Positions 1 to 8,859 are shown, counted from the stretch's first letter. The stretch is 64,000 nt of DNA from Solibacillus daqui (GCF_028747805.1 NZ_CP114887.1:2039501-2103500), one strand, 5' to 3'. The notes: a model not told the origin generated them from the letters alone. Numbers and translations: made by a program.

Positions 1-1
1 G

Positions 2-1231
2 TTAGCAGAATCAATTACTGAAGGTACAATTGCCCAGTGGGTGAAAAAAGTTGGAGATCGCGTAGAAAAAGGCGAATTCATCGTAGAATTAGAAACAGAT
101 AAAGTAAACGCTGAAATCATCTCTGAAGAAGCAGGCGTATTAACACAAATTTTAGCTGAAGAAGGCGACACTGTACTTGTAGGTCAAGTAATCGCAGTGG
201 TTGAAGCTGGCGAAGGCGCAGCACCTGCTCCAGCAGCACCAGCTAAAGAAGAAGCGGCTGCCCCAGCTCCAGCACAAGAAGCTCCAAAAGCAGCAGCACC
301 TGCTCCGGTAGTAGTTGAAGAAACTTCTGGTGAGCGCGTAATCGCATCTCCAGCAGCTCGTAAATTAGCTCGTGAAAAAGGAATCGACTTAGCAGCGATC
401 TCTCCAGTAGATCCACAAGGTCGTGTACGTGTACAAGATGTTGCAGCTCACGGTACAGCTCCAGTTGCACAAGCAGCAGCACCAGTAGCAGCTACAGCGG
501 GTCCAATGATCTTCACTCCAGCTGGTGAAACTGACCGCGTAACAGTTGAGAAAATGTCTCGTCGTCGTCAAACAATTGCAAAACGTTTATTAGAAGTTAA
601 ACAATCAACTGCAATGTTAACTACATTTAACGAAATCGACATGACGAACATCATGGCATTACGTAAACGTAAACAAGATCAATTCGTGAAAGCAAACGAC
701 ATCAAATTAGGTTTCATGTCATTCTTCACTAAAGCTGTAGTTGCAGCACTTAAAAAATATCCATACGTTAACGCTCAAATCAATGGTGATGAAATTCACT
801 TAAACAACTTCTTCGATATCGGTATCGCGGTATCAACGGAAGAAGGTTTAGTAGTACCAGTAGTTCGTGATGCTAACGCTAAGAACTTCGCTGAAATCGA
901 GAAAAACATTGCTGAATTAGCAGGTAAAGCTCGCGATAAAAAATTAGGCTTAAACGACATGGCTGGTGGATCATTCACTATCACAAACGGTGGTGTATTC
1001 GGTTCATTAATGTCTACGCCAATCATGAACGGTACACAAGCTGGTATTTTAGGAATGCACTCAATCGTTAACCGCCCTGTAGCTGTAAACGGTGAAGTAC
1101 AAATCCGTCCAATGATGTACGTGGCATTATCTTATGACCACCGTATTATCGATGGTAAAGATTCTGTAGGCTTCTTAAAAACAGTTAAAGAAATGATCGA
1201 AAACCCAGAAGATTTATTATTAAACTCATAA
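2..1231 (+). CDS. odhB: Dihydrolipoyl succinyltransferase, E2 of 2-oxoglutarate dehydrogenase (5' end missing)
   Basis: E2 core enzyme of the 2-oxoglutarate dehydrogenase complex, which transfers succinyl from the lipoyl arm to CoA in the TCA cycle (cytoplasmic). The reading frame is open from base 2, so the true start lies upstream of the window. Order of domains: lipoyl domain with the lipoylated Lys in ETDKVNAE; an Ala/Pro-rich linker; a peripheral-subunit-binding domain starting [13 protein letters not shown]; and the acyltransferase core ending with the catalytic motif DHRIIDG. The [10 protein letters not shown]...ENPEDLLL ending is typical of OdhB/SucB rather than pyruvate dehydrogenase E2. 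odhA is presumably just upstream. A strong terminator follows. Confidence 0.95.
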   Translation, partial: LAESITEGTIAQWVKKVGDRVEKGEFIVELETDKVNAEIISEEAGVLTQILAEEGDTVLVGQVIAVVEAGEGAAPAPAAPAKEEAAAPAPAQEAPKAAAPAPVVVEETSGERVIASPAARKLAREKGIDLAAISPVDPQGRVRVQDVAAHGTAPVAQAAAPVAATAGPMIFTPAGETDRVTVEKMSRRRQTIAKRLLEVKQSTAMLTTFNEIDMTNIMALRKRKQDQFVKANDIKLGFMSFFTKAVVAALKKYPYVNAQINGDEIHLNNFFDIGIAVSTEEGLVVPVVRDANAKNFAEIEKNIAELAGKARDKKLGLNDMAGGSFTITNGGVFGSLMSTPIMNGTQAGILGMHSIVNRPVAVNGEVQIRPMMYVALSYDHRIIDGKDSVGFLKTVKEMIENPEDLLLNS

Positions 1232-1240
1232 TTAACTCCG

Positions 1241-1283
1241 AACCCCACAAACGCTGTAATATAAGTGTTTGTGGGGTTTTTTT
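1241..1283 (+). terminator. Rho-independent terminator of odhB
   Basis: A 12-bp stem AACCCCACAAAC / GTTTGTGGGGTT with a 14-nt loop, followed by a T run. It starts about 10 bp after the odhB stop codon. Confidence 0.93.
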
Positions 1284-1438
1284 GTTTAGATGGAAAATTA
1301 GGACGACGATGATTATACAGTGTCATATCTAATTTGGTGGCATTACAAATTATCGACGAAAAGCAAACTATGGGAAATGAAAAAGCTAGTTAATCGACAT
1401 AAGAAAAAAATGTGAAGTAAGTGGAATAAGACGTGAGC

Positions 1439-1464
1439 AAAAAATCCCTCTATAAAAGAGGGTT
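1439..1464 (-). terminator. Terminator of the 74-aa protein gene
   Basis: On the minus strand CCCTCTTTTATAGAGGG is followed by ATTTTTTG. It sits directly after the stop codon of the minus-strand gene at 1469. Confidence 0.8.
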
Positions 1465-1468
1465 GGTA

Positions 1469-1693
1469 TTAATATAGTCGTCGGTGGTCCTGGCAAGGTG
1501 GAAATCCATTTATATCCTGAATCATTTGAAAATCATATTGCTTCAAGGCGAATTGTGCTTGATATAAATATTCAATGACAAGAAGTTTTCCATTGGATGC
1601 ACCACATAATACCCCAGAAGTTCCTTGGCCATTTATTAATGAAATACCAACAGGTTGACCAATTAAATAACCAATTTTTTGATGCCAAGGCAT
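1469..1693 (-). CDS. Small conserved-looking protein, Sm/Hfq-like strand pattern
   Basis: A 74-aa cytoplasmic protein with no signal peptide or membrane segment. The segment IGQPVGISLINGQGTSGVLCG followed by LLVIEYLYQAQFAL alternates like the beta strands of small Sm-like or barrel proteins (a turn after Asn-Gly, then a Gly-rich return). This is inference, not a family match. Three starts are possible (1702 GTG, 1699 ATG, 1693 ATG); 1693 gives the best spacing from AAAGGGG. The gene is flanked by its own terminator and faces away from its neighbours, so it is probably monocistronic. Function unknown. Confidence 0.6.
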   Translation of the reverse strand: MPWHQKIGYLIGQPVGISLINGQGTSGVLCGASNGKLLVIEYLYQAQFALKQYDFQMIQDINGFPPCQDHRRLY

Positions 1694-1805
1694 CGTCATC
1701 ACCCCTTTAAATACATAATATTATCTATGTATTTAGCAAGTGCCTGTCTGACTTTAGAAAATAAGATTAATGCACAATATGTAAAATAGATATCGTATTA
1801 TCTAT

Positions 1806-1836
1806 AAAAAAAATCACCTAATAATAGGTGATTAAA
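1806..1836 (-). terminator. Terminator of the four-TM membrane protein gene
   Basis: AATCACCTA-TTAT-TAGGTGATT on the minus strand, followed by a run of T. The stem covers the last codons of the gene, so the stop codon lies at the edge of the hairpin. Confidence 0.85.
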
Positions 1837-2377
1837 CAAGATTGACTTTAAGTTCTCTTTTAATTAAAAGCACTCCAATTCCATACACAATAGATATTGC
1901 TAAAGGTACAAGAGTGTAAGCATGTTCAACAAAGAAGCTTCCTAAGATTAGAGCAGAAAAACAGGTTCCTAAAGTAACAAATAAGTAAGCTTTACTTTTA
2001 TAAATCCATATATAAGGTAAAAAATGAGAGCCTGCAAGCAAACCAATTGTGAATGGAAGGTATTCAGGTATGTTCATGTACACAATGATAAATACAGGAA
2101 TATAAAAAGCTTGAGGAGCTGCGACTATTCCTCCTAAAGTGCCTAAAGGATTGTTAGTAGCGTTTAAATTTACGCCTAAAATTTTACTGATGAAAAAGCC
2201 AAGAGGAAAAATGACACCTAAGCCAAATATCCAAATTAAATGTACAATTTCTATTGGGAAAACAAAGTACATTAGCATGAAAATTATAAATACGACAGAT
2301 CCAGATAGCAAAATTGGGAATCCTTTTTTTGCTTCAAAAATAATTTCTTGTTGTAAATTATCAAGTGTTTTACTCAT
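1832..2377 (-). CDS. Membrane protein, DUF7010-like
   Basis: A 181-aa polytopic membrane protein. After a short charged N-terminus (MSKTLDNLQQEIIFEAKKG) there are about six hydrophobic segments in pairs, separated by short loops containing NPLGTLGG and SHFLPYIW. The pattern, and the N-terminal helix followed by 'KGFPILLSGSVVF', recall the DUF7010 family; this is recognition by eye. The longer frame starts 60 bp upstream, but the ATG at 2377 has the clear site AAAGGTGATG at proper distance, so it was chosen. Function unknown; monocistronic with its own terminator. Confidence 0.75.
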   Translation of the reverse strand: MSKTLDNLQQEIIFEAKKGFPILLSGSVVFIIFMLMYFVFPIEIVHLIWIFGLGVIFPLGFFISKILGVNLNATNNPLGTLGGIVAAPQAFYIPVFIIVYMNIPEYLPFTIGLLAGSHFLPYIWIYKSKAYLFVTLGTCFSALILGSFFVEHAYTLVPLAISIVYGIGVLLIKRELKVNLV

Positions 2378-2439
2378 ATACTCATCACCTTTCGAAAAAT
2401 TAGTAGATTGTCTAAATAATATAACTAATATTACCATAT

Positions 2440-3060
2440 ATAAATGATTGATGGTAATTATTGTATTGTATTTTTTCGAAGGTTAAGAGGAATTTGCAAT
2501 AGAAGGGATATTTATGATGCATATAACTAATATATTTGCCTGATTCATTTTGCAGAATATTTAGAAAATATTGCGCGGGAAATAAGTATAGAAATTTCAA
2601 AATATTCTGTACGGACAATAAAGTTCGATTTATTAAAGATACCTACGACTGAACCGTAATGTGTACTTTATGTAAAAGACATTTAATAAAAGAATAGGCA
2701 AGATGATAAAGCGGCAGTCCGTATTTTCCATGCAGTAGCTTTTTTTTATGGATAAAAAAAGAATATGAATTTCACATAAAAATCTTTTTCGATAGGAAAT
2801 CGAAGTCGAACAATCATTGAATTCGATTCACGTAAAGCCTCGCAACAATGAGTGTCAGCGCTTATTTTCGTATGACATTAGTATTGCCCATAGTCAACAC
2901 GCGATAATTTCGACTTTTGGCGTAATGCAATCGGGACATTTTTTTAAGTAGAGAAGCATAATGTATTAGAAGTAATATCGATTTCAAATGTAAGTGTTCA
3001 TGAGCGCCGTTTATTTAGTTGGAAAAATTGCGTATTCTTAGAAAATCGTTAACTATCTGA
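2440..3060. other. Long intergenic stretch without a supported gene
   Basis: About 620 bp between a divergent membrane-protein gene and the lysine-riboswitch promoter. Only short ORFs without ribosome sites are present. Two poly-T runs and scattered short inverted repeats are seen. It could contain a decayed gene, but nothing is recognisable. Confidence 0.5.
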
Positions 3061-3070
3061 AAATTGCTTA

Positions 3071-3099
3071 TTGACGGATATATAACATTAATGTAATAT
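3071..3099 (+). promoter_or_regulatory. SigA-type promoter of the lysine-regulated transporter operon
   Basis: TTGACG (3071-3076), 17-bp spacer, TAATAT (3094-3099). It lies about 30 bp upstream of the riboswitch aptamer, which places the start of transcription near 3106. Confidence 0.8.
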
Positions 3100-3121
3100 A
3101 AACATATCAATTTCATATCAA

Positions 3122-3318
3122 AACCTCACAAACTCGTGAGGTAGAGGCGCGATATTTATTAGTTTTTTATGGAGCCATTGAGCTGGCTAAGAAGTTTGAA
3201 AGAAGGAAATGTCGCCGAAGTGTTGTTAACGCTCGAATTAATAATGCTGGGTCTGCAGTGAATAATTGCAGAACTGTCTCAATCATCATCCCGGATGATT
3301 GAGTTGTGCTATCTCAAA
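3122..3318 (+). promoter_or_regulatory. Lysine riboswitch (L box)
   Basis: The conserved L-box landmarks occur in order: GAGGTAGAGGCGCGA (from 3138), ATTAGTTTTTTATGGAGCC, AGGAAATGTCGCCGAAGTG (3204-3222), a GCTGGGTCTGCAGT...ACTGTC block (3246-3278), the P5-type hairpin CAATCATC/GATGATTG, and the closing GCTATCTC (3308-3315). The order and wording match the B. subtilis lysC leader as I remember it. Lysine binding should favour the terminator at 3357. It controls the downstream polar amino-acid ABC importer, so that importer is probably for lysine. Confidence 0.93.
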
Positions 3319-3356
3319 AAGGGAATGTAGAGGATTTGGGCTAACTGTACACGTAT

Positions 3357-3388
3357 AACGACCTAAAGACTTCTTTTAGGTCGTTTTT
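3357..3388 (+). terminator. Riboswitch-controlled terminator
   Basis: ACGACCTAAA / TTTAGGTCGT with a short loop and a T run, between the L-box aptamer and the ribosome site of the binding-protein gene. This is the expected expression platform. Confidence 0.88.
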
Positions 3389-3433
3389 AGTATCTGTAAA
3401 ACCCAAAAATTATAAAAAAAGGAGAGATTTGCT

Positions 3434-4264
3434 ATGAAAAAGAAATTATTAATTTGCCTAACAGCGATGATGACAATGCTAGTATTAGCAGCTTGTGGAT
3501 CAGGTGATGAAAAAACAGGCGAATCAGGTAAAAAGGTTTTAAAAGTTGGGATGGAGGCAGCATATGCACCATTCAACTGGTCACAAAAAGATGATTCAAA
3601 CGGCGGCGTAGCAATTAAAGACTCTAAAGAATATGCAGCAGGTTATGATGTAGAATTCGCGAAAAAAATCGCGGAAGGTTTAGATATGGAATTACAAATT
3701 GTTAAAACAGACTGGGACGGTTTAATCCCTTCTTTACAATCAGGTGCTATTGATGTTGTAATCGCAGGTATGTCACCAACAGCTGAGCGTAAAGATACAA
3801 TTGATTTCTCAGAAAACTATTATACAAGTGATTATGTAATCGTTGTAAAAGCAGATGGGCCATATGCAAACGCTACAACATTATCAGACTTCTCAGGTGC
3901 AAAAATTACAGGTCAGCAAGCTACAACACACTATGATGTAATTGACCAAATTCCTGGCGTAAATAAACAAGTGGCAGGTACTGACTTTGGTGCAATGCGC
4001 GTACAATTACAATCAGGTGCAATTGATGCCTATGTATCAGAGCGTCCTGAAGGGATTTCTGCTGAGATGGCACTTAAAAACATTAAATACATCGTACCAG
4101 AGCCAAACTTCGAAGCTGACCCATCTACAACAGCTGTAGCAGTAGGTCTAAAAAAAGGCTCAGATTTAACAGAACAAATCAACAAAGTTTTAGCTGAAAT
4201 TTCGGAAGAAGAGCGTCAAAAGATTATGGAAGACGCTATTGCAAACCAACCAGCAGCCGAATAA
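3434..4264 (+). CDS. Amino-acid ABC transporter substrate-binding lipoprotein (probably lysine)
   Basis: A 276-aa extracellular solute-binding protein (SBP_bac_3 type) anchored by a lipid. The signal peptide ends in lipobox LVLAAC with the lipidated Cys at residue 21. The mature part opens with KVLKVGMEAAYAPFNW and contains the family segments GYDVEFAKKIAEGLDM, DWDGLIPSLQSGAIDVVIAGMSPT and ER...DFS. AGGAGAG precedes the ATG. It is the first gene behind the lysine riboswitch and is followed by permease and ATPase genes, so the complex probably imports lysine; substrate is inferred from the riboswitch. Confidence 0.93.
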   Translation: MKKKLLICLTAMMTMLVLAACGSGDEKTGESGKKVLKVGMEAAYAPFNWSQKDDSNGGVAIKDSKEYAAGYDVEFAKKIAEGLDMELQIVKTDWDGLIPSLQSGAIDVVIAGMSPTAERKDTIDFSENYYTSDYVIVVKADGPYANATTLSDFSGAKITGQQATTHYDVIDQIPGVNKQVAGTDFGAMRVQLQSGAIDAYVSERPEGISAEMALKNIKYIVPEPNFEADPSTTAVAVGLKKGSDLTEQINKVLAEISEEERQKIMEDAIANQPAAE

Positions 4265-4279
4265 GCTGCTAAACAAATA

Positions 4280-4315
4280 GGTTGTCTTGCCGGCAAACGA
4301 GCGAGACAGCCTTTT
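4280..4315 (+). terminator. Intra-operon hairpin between binding protein and permease
   Basis: GGTTGTCT / AGACAGCC stem with a 16-nt loop and TTTT. It lies in the 109-bp gap before the permease gene. Such partial terminators usually raise binding-protein expression over the membrane parts. Confidence 0.6.
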
Positions 4316-4373
4316 GTGATTTTTAGGTTAAATTTTATCATTTAAAGTGTGAAAGTATAAGGAGGACAAGACG

Positions 4374-5120
4374 ATGCTATTTTTAGAGTCCGTATGGAGC
4401 TTGTTTACAAACAACTGGGATCTTTTCCTACGTGGTGCATGGACAGCGTTATTATTAGCAATAATCGGTACAATTTGTGGTACGTTGATCGGCTTTTTCA
4501 TCGGCATTATGCATACAATTCCACATCGTAAACGCAGTGCAAAAACAGTTATTATAAAAATCTTTAACTTTATTTTGACAGCGTATGTAGAAATTTTCCG
4601 TGGAACGCCAATGATGGTTCAAGCAATGGTAGTATTCTATGGTTTAGTATATTTAGGTGTTGATATTGACCGATTCTTAGCAGCGTCAATTGTAATTAGT
4701 TTAAACACAGGTGCCTATATGGCGGAGTATGTGCGCGGTGGGATTGTGTCGATCGACAAGGGGCAATTCGAAGCAGCACAAGCAATTGGTATGAATCACT
4801 TACAAACAATGATTTACATCGTAATTCCACAAGTTGCGCGAAATATTTTACCGGCAACAGGGAACCAATTCGTAATGAATATTAAAGATTCCTCTGTATT
4901 AAGTGTTATCTCGGTTGTAGAGCTATTCTTCACAGCAAACTCAGTAGCCGGCAGTAACTACCGCTATATTGAATCATTTTTCATCGCAACGGTGCTTTAC
5001 TTCATTATGACGTTTGCTGTAACACGTATTTTACTAATGTTCGAAAAGAAAATGGACGGTCCAGAGAGCTACAAAGTGGAGCTTATTACTGGGAACAAGC
5101 TAGAAAAGGATGGTGAATAA
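4374..5120 (+). CDS. Amino-acid ABC transporter permease
   Basis: A 248-aa HisM/GlnP-type membrane subunit. N-terminal hydrophobic helix ([28 protein letters not shown]), the family motif EIFRGTP, and an EAA loop ([26 protein letters not shown]) that contacts the ATPase. About five membrane segments. ATAAGGAGGACAAGACG precedes the ATG. It is the second gene of the riboswitch operon and ends 1 bp before the ATPase start, so they are translationally linked. Predicted to form a homodimeric channel for lysine or a related cationic amino acid. Confidence 0.94.
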   Translation: MLFLESVWSLFTNNWDLFLRGAWTALLLAIIGTICGTLIGFFIGIMHTIPHRKRSAKTVIIKIFNFILTAYVEIFRGTPMMVQAMVVFYGLVYLGVDIDRFLAASIVISLNTGAYMAEYVRGGIVSIDKGQFEAAQAIGMNHLQTMIYIVIPQVARNILPATGNQFVMNIKDSSVLSVISVVELFFTANSVAGSNYRYIESFFIATVLYFIMTFAVTRILLMFEKKMDGPESYKVELITGNKLEKDGE

Positions 5121-5121
5121 C

Positions 5122-5856
5122 ATGTCAGTTGTTATTGATATTCAACATTTGAACAAAAAATTTGGTACACACGAAGTATTAAAAGATGTGAACTTCCAAG
5201 TAAACAAAGGTGAGGTAGTAACGTTAATTGGTTCATCAGGTTCTGGTAAATCAACACTTTTACGCTGCATTAACTTACTAGAAACACCTACTGCTGGTTC
5301 GATTATTTACAATGGTGAAAACATCTTAAATGAAGGCCACAATATCGAAAATTACCGTACACATTTAGGCATGGTATTCCAGCAATTTAACTTATTTAAT
5401 AACTTAGATGTATTAAACAACTGCATGGTTGGCCAAATGAAAGTGTTAAAGCGTTCAAGGGAACAAGCGGAACAAAATGCGATGAAATATCTTGAATTAG
5501 TGGGTATGGCTACTTATAAAAACGCCAAGCCAAAGCATTTATCTGGTGGACAGAAGCAGCGTGTTGCAATCGCTCGTGCACTTGCAATGGATCCAGATGT
5601 AATGCTGTTCGACGAGCCAACTTCAGCGCTTGACCCAGAAATGGTAGGGGAGGTATTAAAAGTAATGCGTCATTTAGCAGATCAGGGGAACACAATGTTA
5701 ATTGTAACGCATGAAATGGAATTCGCAAAAGAAGTTTCAGACCGAATTGTCTTCATGGATAAAGGTGTAATTGTTGAAGAAGGTCATCCATATGACGTAC
5801 TTGTAAACCCGCAGCATGACCGTACAAAAGAATTCTTAAAACGAACATTACGATAA
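5122..5856 (+). CDS. Amino-acid ABC transporter ATP-binding protein
   Basis: A 244-aa GlnQ/HisP-type ATPase powering the importer. Walker [10 protein letters not shown] (residues 37-45), Q-loop VFQQFNLF, signature LSGGQKQR, Walker [14 protein letters not shown] and the switch His in IVTHEM are all intact. A start 12 bp earlier inside the permease gene is possible, but the ATG at 5122 fits AAAGGATGGTG and the sequence [15 protein letters not shown]. Last gene of the operon; a bidirectional hairpin follows. Confidence 0.95.
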   Translation: MSVVIDIQHLNKKFGTHEVLKDVNFQVNKGEVVTLIGSSGSGKSTLLRCINLLETPTAGSIIYNGENILNEGHNIENYRTHLGMVFQQFNLFNNLDVLNNCMVGQMKVLKRSREQAEQNAMKYLELVGMATYKNAKPKHLSGGQKQRVAIARALAMDPDVMLFDEPTSALDPEMVGEVLKVMRHLADQGNTMLIVTHEMEFAKEVSDRIVFMDKGVIVEEGHPYDVLVNPQHDRTKEFLKRTLR

Positions 5857-5892
5857 ATTATATCTTGCTATCTTGCAAATATATTAATATAA

Positions 5893-5922
5893 ATAAGCTC
5901 GCAAAATTGCGAGCTTATTTTC
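5893..5922. terminator. Bidirectional terminator
   Basis: AAGCTCGC-AAAATT-GCGAGCTT (5895-5916) followed by ATTTT. It ends the transporter operon. Its right arm contains the stop codon of the minus-strand micro-gene at 5915-6010. Confidence 0.82.
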
Positions 5923-6010
5923 GTGAGTTATATTCGCTTATAAGTATAAATACAATTGCAAAGGCAATCGCAATGGCGAAAAACCACATCGGAACGCTAC
6001 CAAATGCCAT
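5915..6010 (-). CDS. 31-aa single-pass membrane micro-protein
   Basis: A small ORF of 31 codons encoding MAFGSVPMWFFAIAIAFAIV then FILISEYNSRK: one hydrophobic helix of about 19 residues (8-26) with a short charged C-terminus, so probably one TM with the C-terminus in the cytoplasm. The minus-strand sequence GAGAGGTGGATATTAA before the ATG is a good ribosome site. The stop codon falls in the shared terminator stem. I do not recognise a family. The strong ribosome site and clean membrane profile support it as a real gene. Confidence 0.6.
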   Translation of the reverse strand: MAFGSVPMWFFAIAIAFAIVFILISEYNSRK

Positions 6011-6159
6011 TTAATATCCACCTCTCGCTTGTGAGTGTAACACGGAGCATGGCGCCAAATCAAACTTCCACAAGTAAAATTTGACTCTAGACTTTCATCT
6101 AGTATGAAAATCGTATAAAATAAGAAAGAATTCATTTACGTAAAAGTGAGGTTATTTTA

Positions 6160-6357
6160 ATGTTACATTTAAAATGGAAAGATGCACCTACAATCCGCAC
6201 AGTAAAATGTGTCCACACGAATGCATCAAAATATTTAGTATCAAATGTATTAACAGTTGGTAAAGAGTATGAAGTGAAAAACGAAACAGAAGAGTTCGTA
6301 TTCGTCATCGATAACACAGGCGAAGTAGGCGGCTACTACAAAGAATACTTCGCATAA
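6160..6357 (+). CDS. DUF6501-family small protein
   Basis: A 65-aa cytoplasmic protein. The line HLKWKDAPTIRTVKCVHTNA...LTVGKEYEVKNETEEFVFVIDNTGEVGGYYKEYF matches the DUF6501 family of Bacillales by eye (full length, single domain, alternating beta strands). GTGAGGTTATTTTA precedes the ATG. Role unknown. It stands alone between a divergent micro-gene and its own terminator. Confidence 0.85.
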   Translation: MLHLKWKDAPTIRTVKCVHTNASKYLVSNVLTVGKEYEVKNETEEFVFVIDNTGEVGGYYKEYFA

Positions 6358-6370
6358 TGAAACGAAAAAT

Positions 6371-6406
6371 AACACCATTTCTCAGATATGAGGATTGGTG
6401 TTTTTT
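6371..6406 (+). terminator. Terminator of the DUF6501 gene
   Basis: AACACCA...TGGTGTT stem with inner pairing and a T6 tail, 13 bp after the stop codon. Confidence 0.8.
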
Positions 6407-6542
6407 AGAATTCACTTTTCCTATAAAGCCTGTTGGCAGAAATTGTGATGTTTTTAGCATTCGTACTATTATTGCCTAGGCACAGATACAGCATTTACTT
6501 CGTACAGACAATTTATGTTGGATTTTTATGTTTATGTTGTTT

Positions 6543-6612
6543 TAAAGATTGTGAAGAAATATCTTTAAACTAATCTAAGTAGGTAAGTTGCATTAAAGAG
6601 TACTAGTATATC
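6543..6612 (+). repeat. Dispersed repeat, partial third copy
   Basis: TAAAGATTGTGAAGAA, then TTTAAACTAA, AGGTAAG, CATTAAA and AGTA-TATA match in order the 3' half of the repeat at 59425-59590. It is shorter and more diverged than the pair at 59425 and 61991. Confidence 0.5.
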
Positions 6613-6641
6613 AAAAATATGGACTGAAAAGGTGAATAATA

Positions 6642-7004
6642 ATGACATATAAATCTTTAAAATAACAGTTATTACAACTAGAGGAAAAACTGTTGGAACC
6701 AGAAATCAGAACATCAAAAGAAGAGCTATCTAATCTACTAGCAGACAATTTTTTTGAATTCGGAAGCTCTGGTAAAGTATTGTACAAATACGAGAACATT
6801 GGAGAAATGAATCTTAGCGTAGTACAAATGAAGTTGAGTGATTTTGAAATTCATCCAATGTCTGAAGAAATCATATTAACAACCTATCGAATTTATAACA
6901 AAATGAATAACCAACATTCATTACGCAGTTCGATATGGAAATTAATTGACGGACGTTGGAAGATGCATTTTCACCAAGGGACAAAAATTACTTCTTCGCT
7001 CTAA
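6642..7004 (+). pseudogene. DUF4440/SnoaL-like protein gene with an early stop codon
   Basis: The natural start appears to be ATG at 6642 behind AAAGGTGAATAATA. The eighth codon is TAA (6663-6665), after which the frame stays open to 7004 and reads QLLQLEEKLLEPEIRTS...LLADNFFEFGSSGKVLYKYE, the NTF2-like DUF4440 pattern. Family members begin LKQQLLQLEEKLL, so a C-to-T change (CAA to TAA) explains the stop. A shorter product from TTG at 6693 is possible but would lack the first helix and has no ribosome site. Otherwise the sequence looks undecayed, so the mutation is recent or the reading needs checking. Confidence 0.75.
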
Positions 7005-7018
7005 TTATTCTAGAGCAT

Positions 7019-7060
7019 AAAAATGCCGAAAACTTGATAAATCAACATTTCGGCATTTTG
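7019..7060. terminator. Bidirectional terminator
   Basis: AAATGCCGAAA / TTTCGGCATTT stem with flanking A and T runs, between convergent DUF4440 and yaaN genes. Confidence 0.85.
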
Positions 7061-7098
7061 TATAATTCAAGCTAAAACATCCTTCATAGAGCAGTCCC

Positions 7099-8208
7099 TT
7101 ATTTGAGTTCCAAAATTGTATGCTCAATCTCGTTGCGTTTTTCGTCGGTGCTTACCTGCATGCGTAGGGTATCCTCAATATCTTGTAAAAGCTGCAATTG
7201 GGTTGCTTTGAAGCGGTCTACGTCTGTATGTGACAGAGTAGGGCGCTTGCTGTTTTTTTGTACTTCAAGCATTTTTCCGTTTTTGTGTAACATTTGTTCT
7301 GAGGCATTCATCAAACGCTCTTGAGACTGCATTGCACGGCGTTGGTTGTTCATGCTTAGAAGCATACTAATTTGCTGCTGCCAGAGCGGGATAGTGGTCA
7401 TAATCGACGTTTGAATCTTTTCAATAAGCATTTGATTGGTCTGCTGAATTAAGCGAATTTGAGGAGCATATTGAATGGCCACTTCACGTGATAATTCTAA
7501 ATCATACATTCGGCGGTCAAGCCATTCGATTTGCATTTGAATATCTTTTAATTCATGTTGCTTAAACGGATCAGCATCTTCAGAAATAGCCTTTTCAATA
7601 GAGGGCAACACGACATCGTAAATATGCTGTTTTTTTATTTCCAATGAGGCAATGAAGACGTTTATTTCTTGAAAGTAGTCTTCGTTCATCGCATAAAGCT
7701 CATTTAGAAATTGGTAATCACTTAGTAAGGCATGTTGGTTGTGCTCGAGTTGGATGCTTAAACGGTCAATGCGCTTAGAAAGCTTATTATACTGTGTCAT
7801 CACTTCTTGAATCGATTGCTTTGGTTTACTGAATATCTTCGCAAAAAAGCCCTTTTTCTGCTCAATTAACGCATCCGGATCAATGAGCTCTAGGTGGTGC
7901 AGTAAATCGTTTAACACATCGCCAACTTTGCGCACATCTTTTCGCTGTATGTAATTGAGCATTTGTGAGGTGAATTTTTTTAACGCTTCTTGTGATGGGA
8001 GACCAAAACCAAGCACATCCTCATATTGTTTAGATTCTAAATGGAGTGCCAGCTTTAGCGAACGCTGCTTCATATCGTTTGAAAGTGATGCGAAAAGCGG
8101 TGATGTTGCATTATTCGCAACATTCACCGCAAATTGATCTTTACTAACTTGAATATCCACACTGTCACTTGTTGTAAACGCTTCAAATGGATTATGGTTG
8201 TTTGTCAT
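7099..8208 (-). CDS. yaaN: TelA/YaaN toxic anion resistance family protein
   Basis: A 369-aa soluble, mostly helical protein of the TelA family (named for tellurite resistance; the biochemical role is unsettled). Long coiled-coil stretches lie between residues 90 and 330, with the family segments KIFSKPKQSIQEVMTQYNKLSKRID and DRRMYDLELSREVAIQYAPQIRLIQQTNQ. It begins 3 bp after the xpaC stop, forming a two-gene operon like the xpaC-yaaN pair of B. subtilis. No anomalies seen. Confidence 0.93.
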   Translation of the reverse strand: MTNNHNPFEAFTTSDSVDIQVSKDQFAVNVANNATSPLFASLSNDMKQRSLKLALHLESKQYEDVLGFGLPSQEALKKFTSQMLNYIQRKDVRKVGDVLNDLLHHLELIDPDALIEQKKGFFAKIFSKPKQSIQEVMTQYNKLSKRIDRLSIQLEHNQHALLSDYQFLNELYAMNEDYFQEINVFIASLEIKKQHIYDVVLPSIEKAISEDADPFKQHELKDIQMQIEWLDRRMYDLELSREVAIQYAPQIRLIQQTNQMLIEKIQTSIMTTIPLWQQQISMLLSMNNQRRAMQSQERLMNASEQMLHKNGKMLEVQKNSKRPTLSHTDVDRFKATQLQLLQDIEDTLRMQVSTDEKRNEIEHTILELK

Positions 8209-8211
8209 AGC

Positions 8212-8859
8212 TTATTCACCGCCGATTTTTAATCGATCTTTTCGCTTTTCGTTCGACATTTTTGCAAAATCTAATTCGATTTTTAAATTTTCAATGTCTG
8301 AAGATAGAGCACTTTTTAAATCATCTTCTATTGTTACTTGTAGCTCTTTTAATGTTCTACGTGTATCTTCTAGTGCTAAATGAACATCTGTACCAGGAAT
8401 TTGCTCTTTTGTAAGTAACGTATATTTATCAGAAAGCTGCACCGCTGAAGGTAGGTGAGCATAGAAGAAATCTTCTACCGCATAAAATTTTTGCGGATTT
8501 GATTGTACGATATTGATAATGCGCTTTGCTAGTTTAGACATTTCGTTAATTTGTTTGAACGAACGAACTGAACGTACTCGTACATATTGTTGGTTCAGTG
8601 CTTGTACATGTGATTTTGCTTGTTTCAATTGAGCCTCGATTAAATTATACTCTGATTTCGAAAAGCCGATTTTTTTACTTTGGCTTGATTTTTGAATGGC
8701 CAATGTAATTTTGTTACTTGCGTAGTATGCTACAATAGCAAGAGGTAGCGATAATAGGCTAGCCATGCCAGGAATATTAATAATCGCAACAACAAGTGCA
8801 GTAGTACCTACTAAAAAGTTGAGTATGTGTCTTGTTAAAAAATTGATAGGACCAAGCAT
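8212..8859 (-). CDS. xpaC: XpaC family protein (5-bromo-4-chloroindolyl phosphate hydrolysis protein)
   Basis: A 215-aa protein with two N-terminal membrane segments (about residues 10-30 and 33-50: NFLVGTTALVVAIINIPG, LLSLPLAIVAYYASN) and a long cytoplasmic helical tail. The family is named after hydrolysis of an indolyl phosphate dye; true function is unclear. A frame extends 90 bp upstream, but the ATG at 8859 is preceded by AAAGGAGGTACGAAA, so it was chosen. First gene of the xpaC-yaaN operon. Confidence 0.9.
   Translation of the reverse strand: MLGPINFLTRHILNFLVGTTALVVAIINIPGMASLLSLPLAIVAYYASNKITLAIQKSSQSKKIGFSKSEYNLIEAQLKQAKSHVQALNQQYVRVRSVRSFKQINEMSKLAKRIINIVQSNPQKFYAVEDFFYAHLPSAVQLSDKYTLLTKEQIPGTDVHLALEDTRRTLKELQVTIEDDLKSALSSDIENLKIELDFAKMSNEKRKDRLKIGGE

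Noticed and set aside
1283..1440. Plus-strand reading frame with WWHYKLSTKSKLWEMKK after the odhB terminator
   Set aside because: Stop codon near the only ATG, no ribosome site, and it follows a strong terminator; considered chance or decayed.
2412..2618. Small minus-strand ORF upstream of the DUF7010-like gene
   Set aside because: No ribosome site, overlaps the gene promoter, no protein-like pattern.
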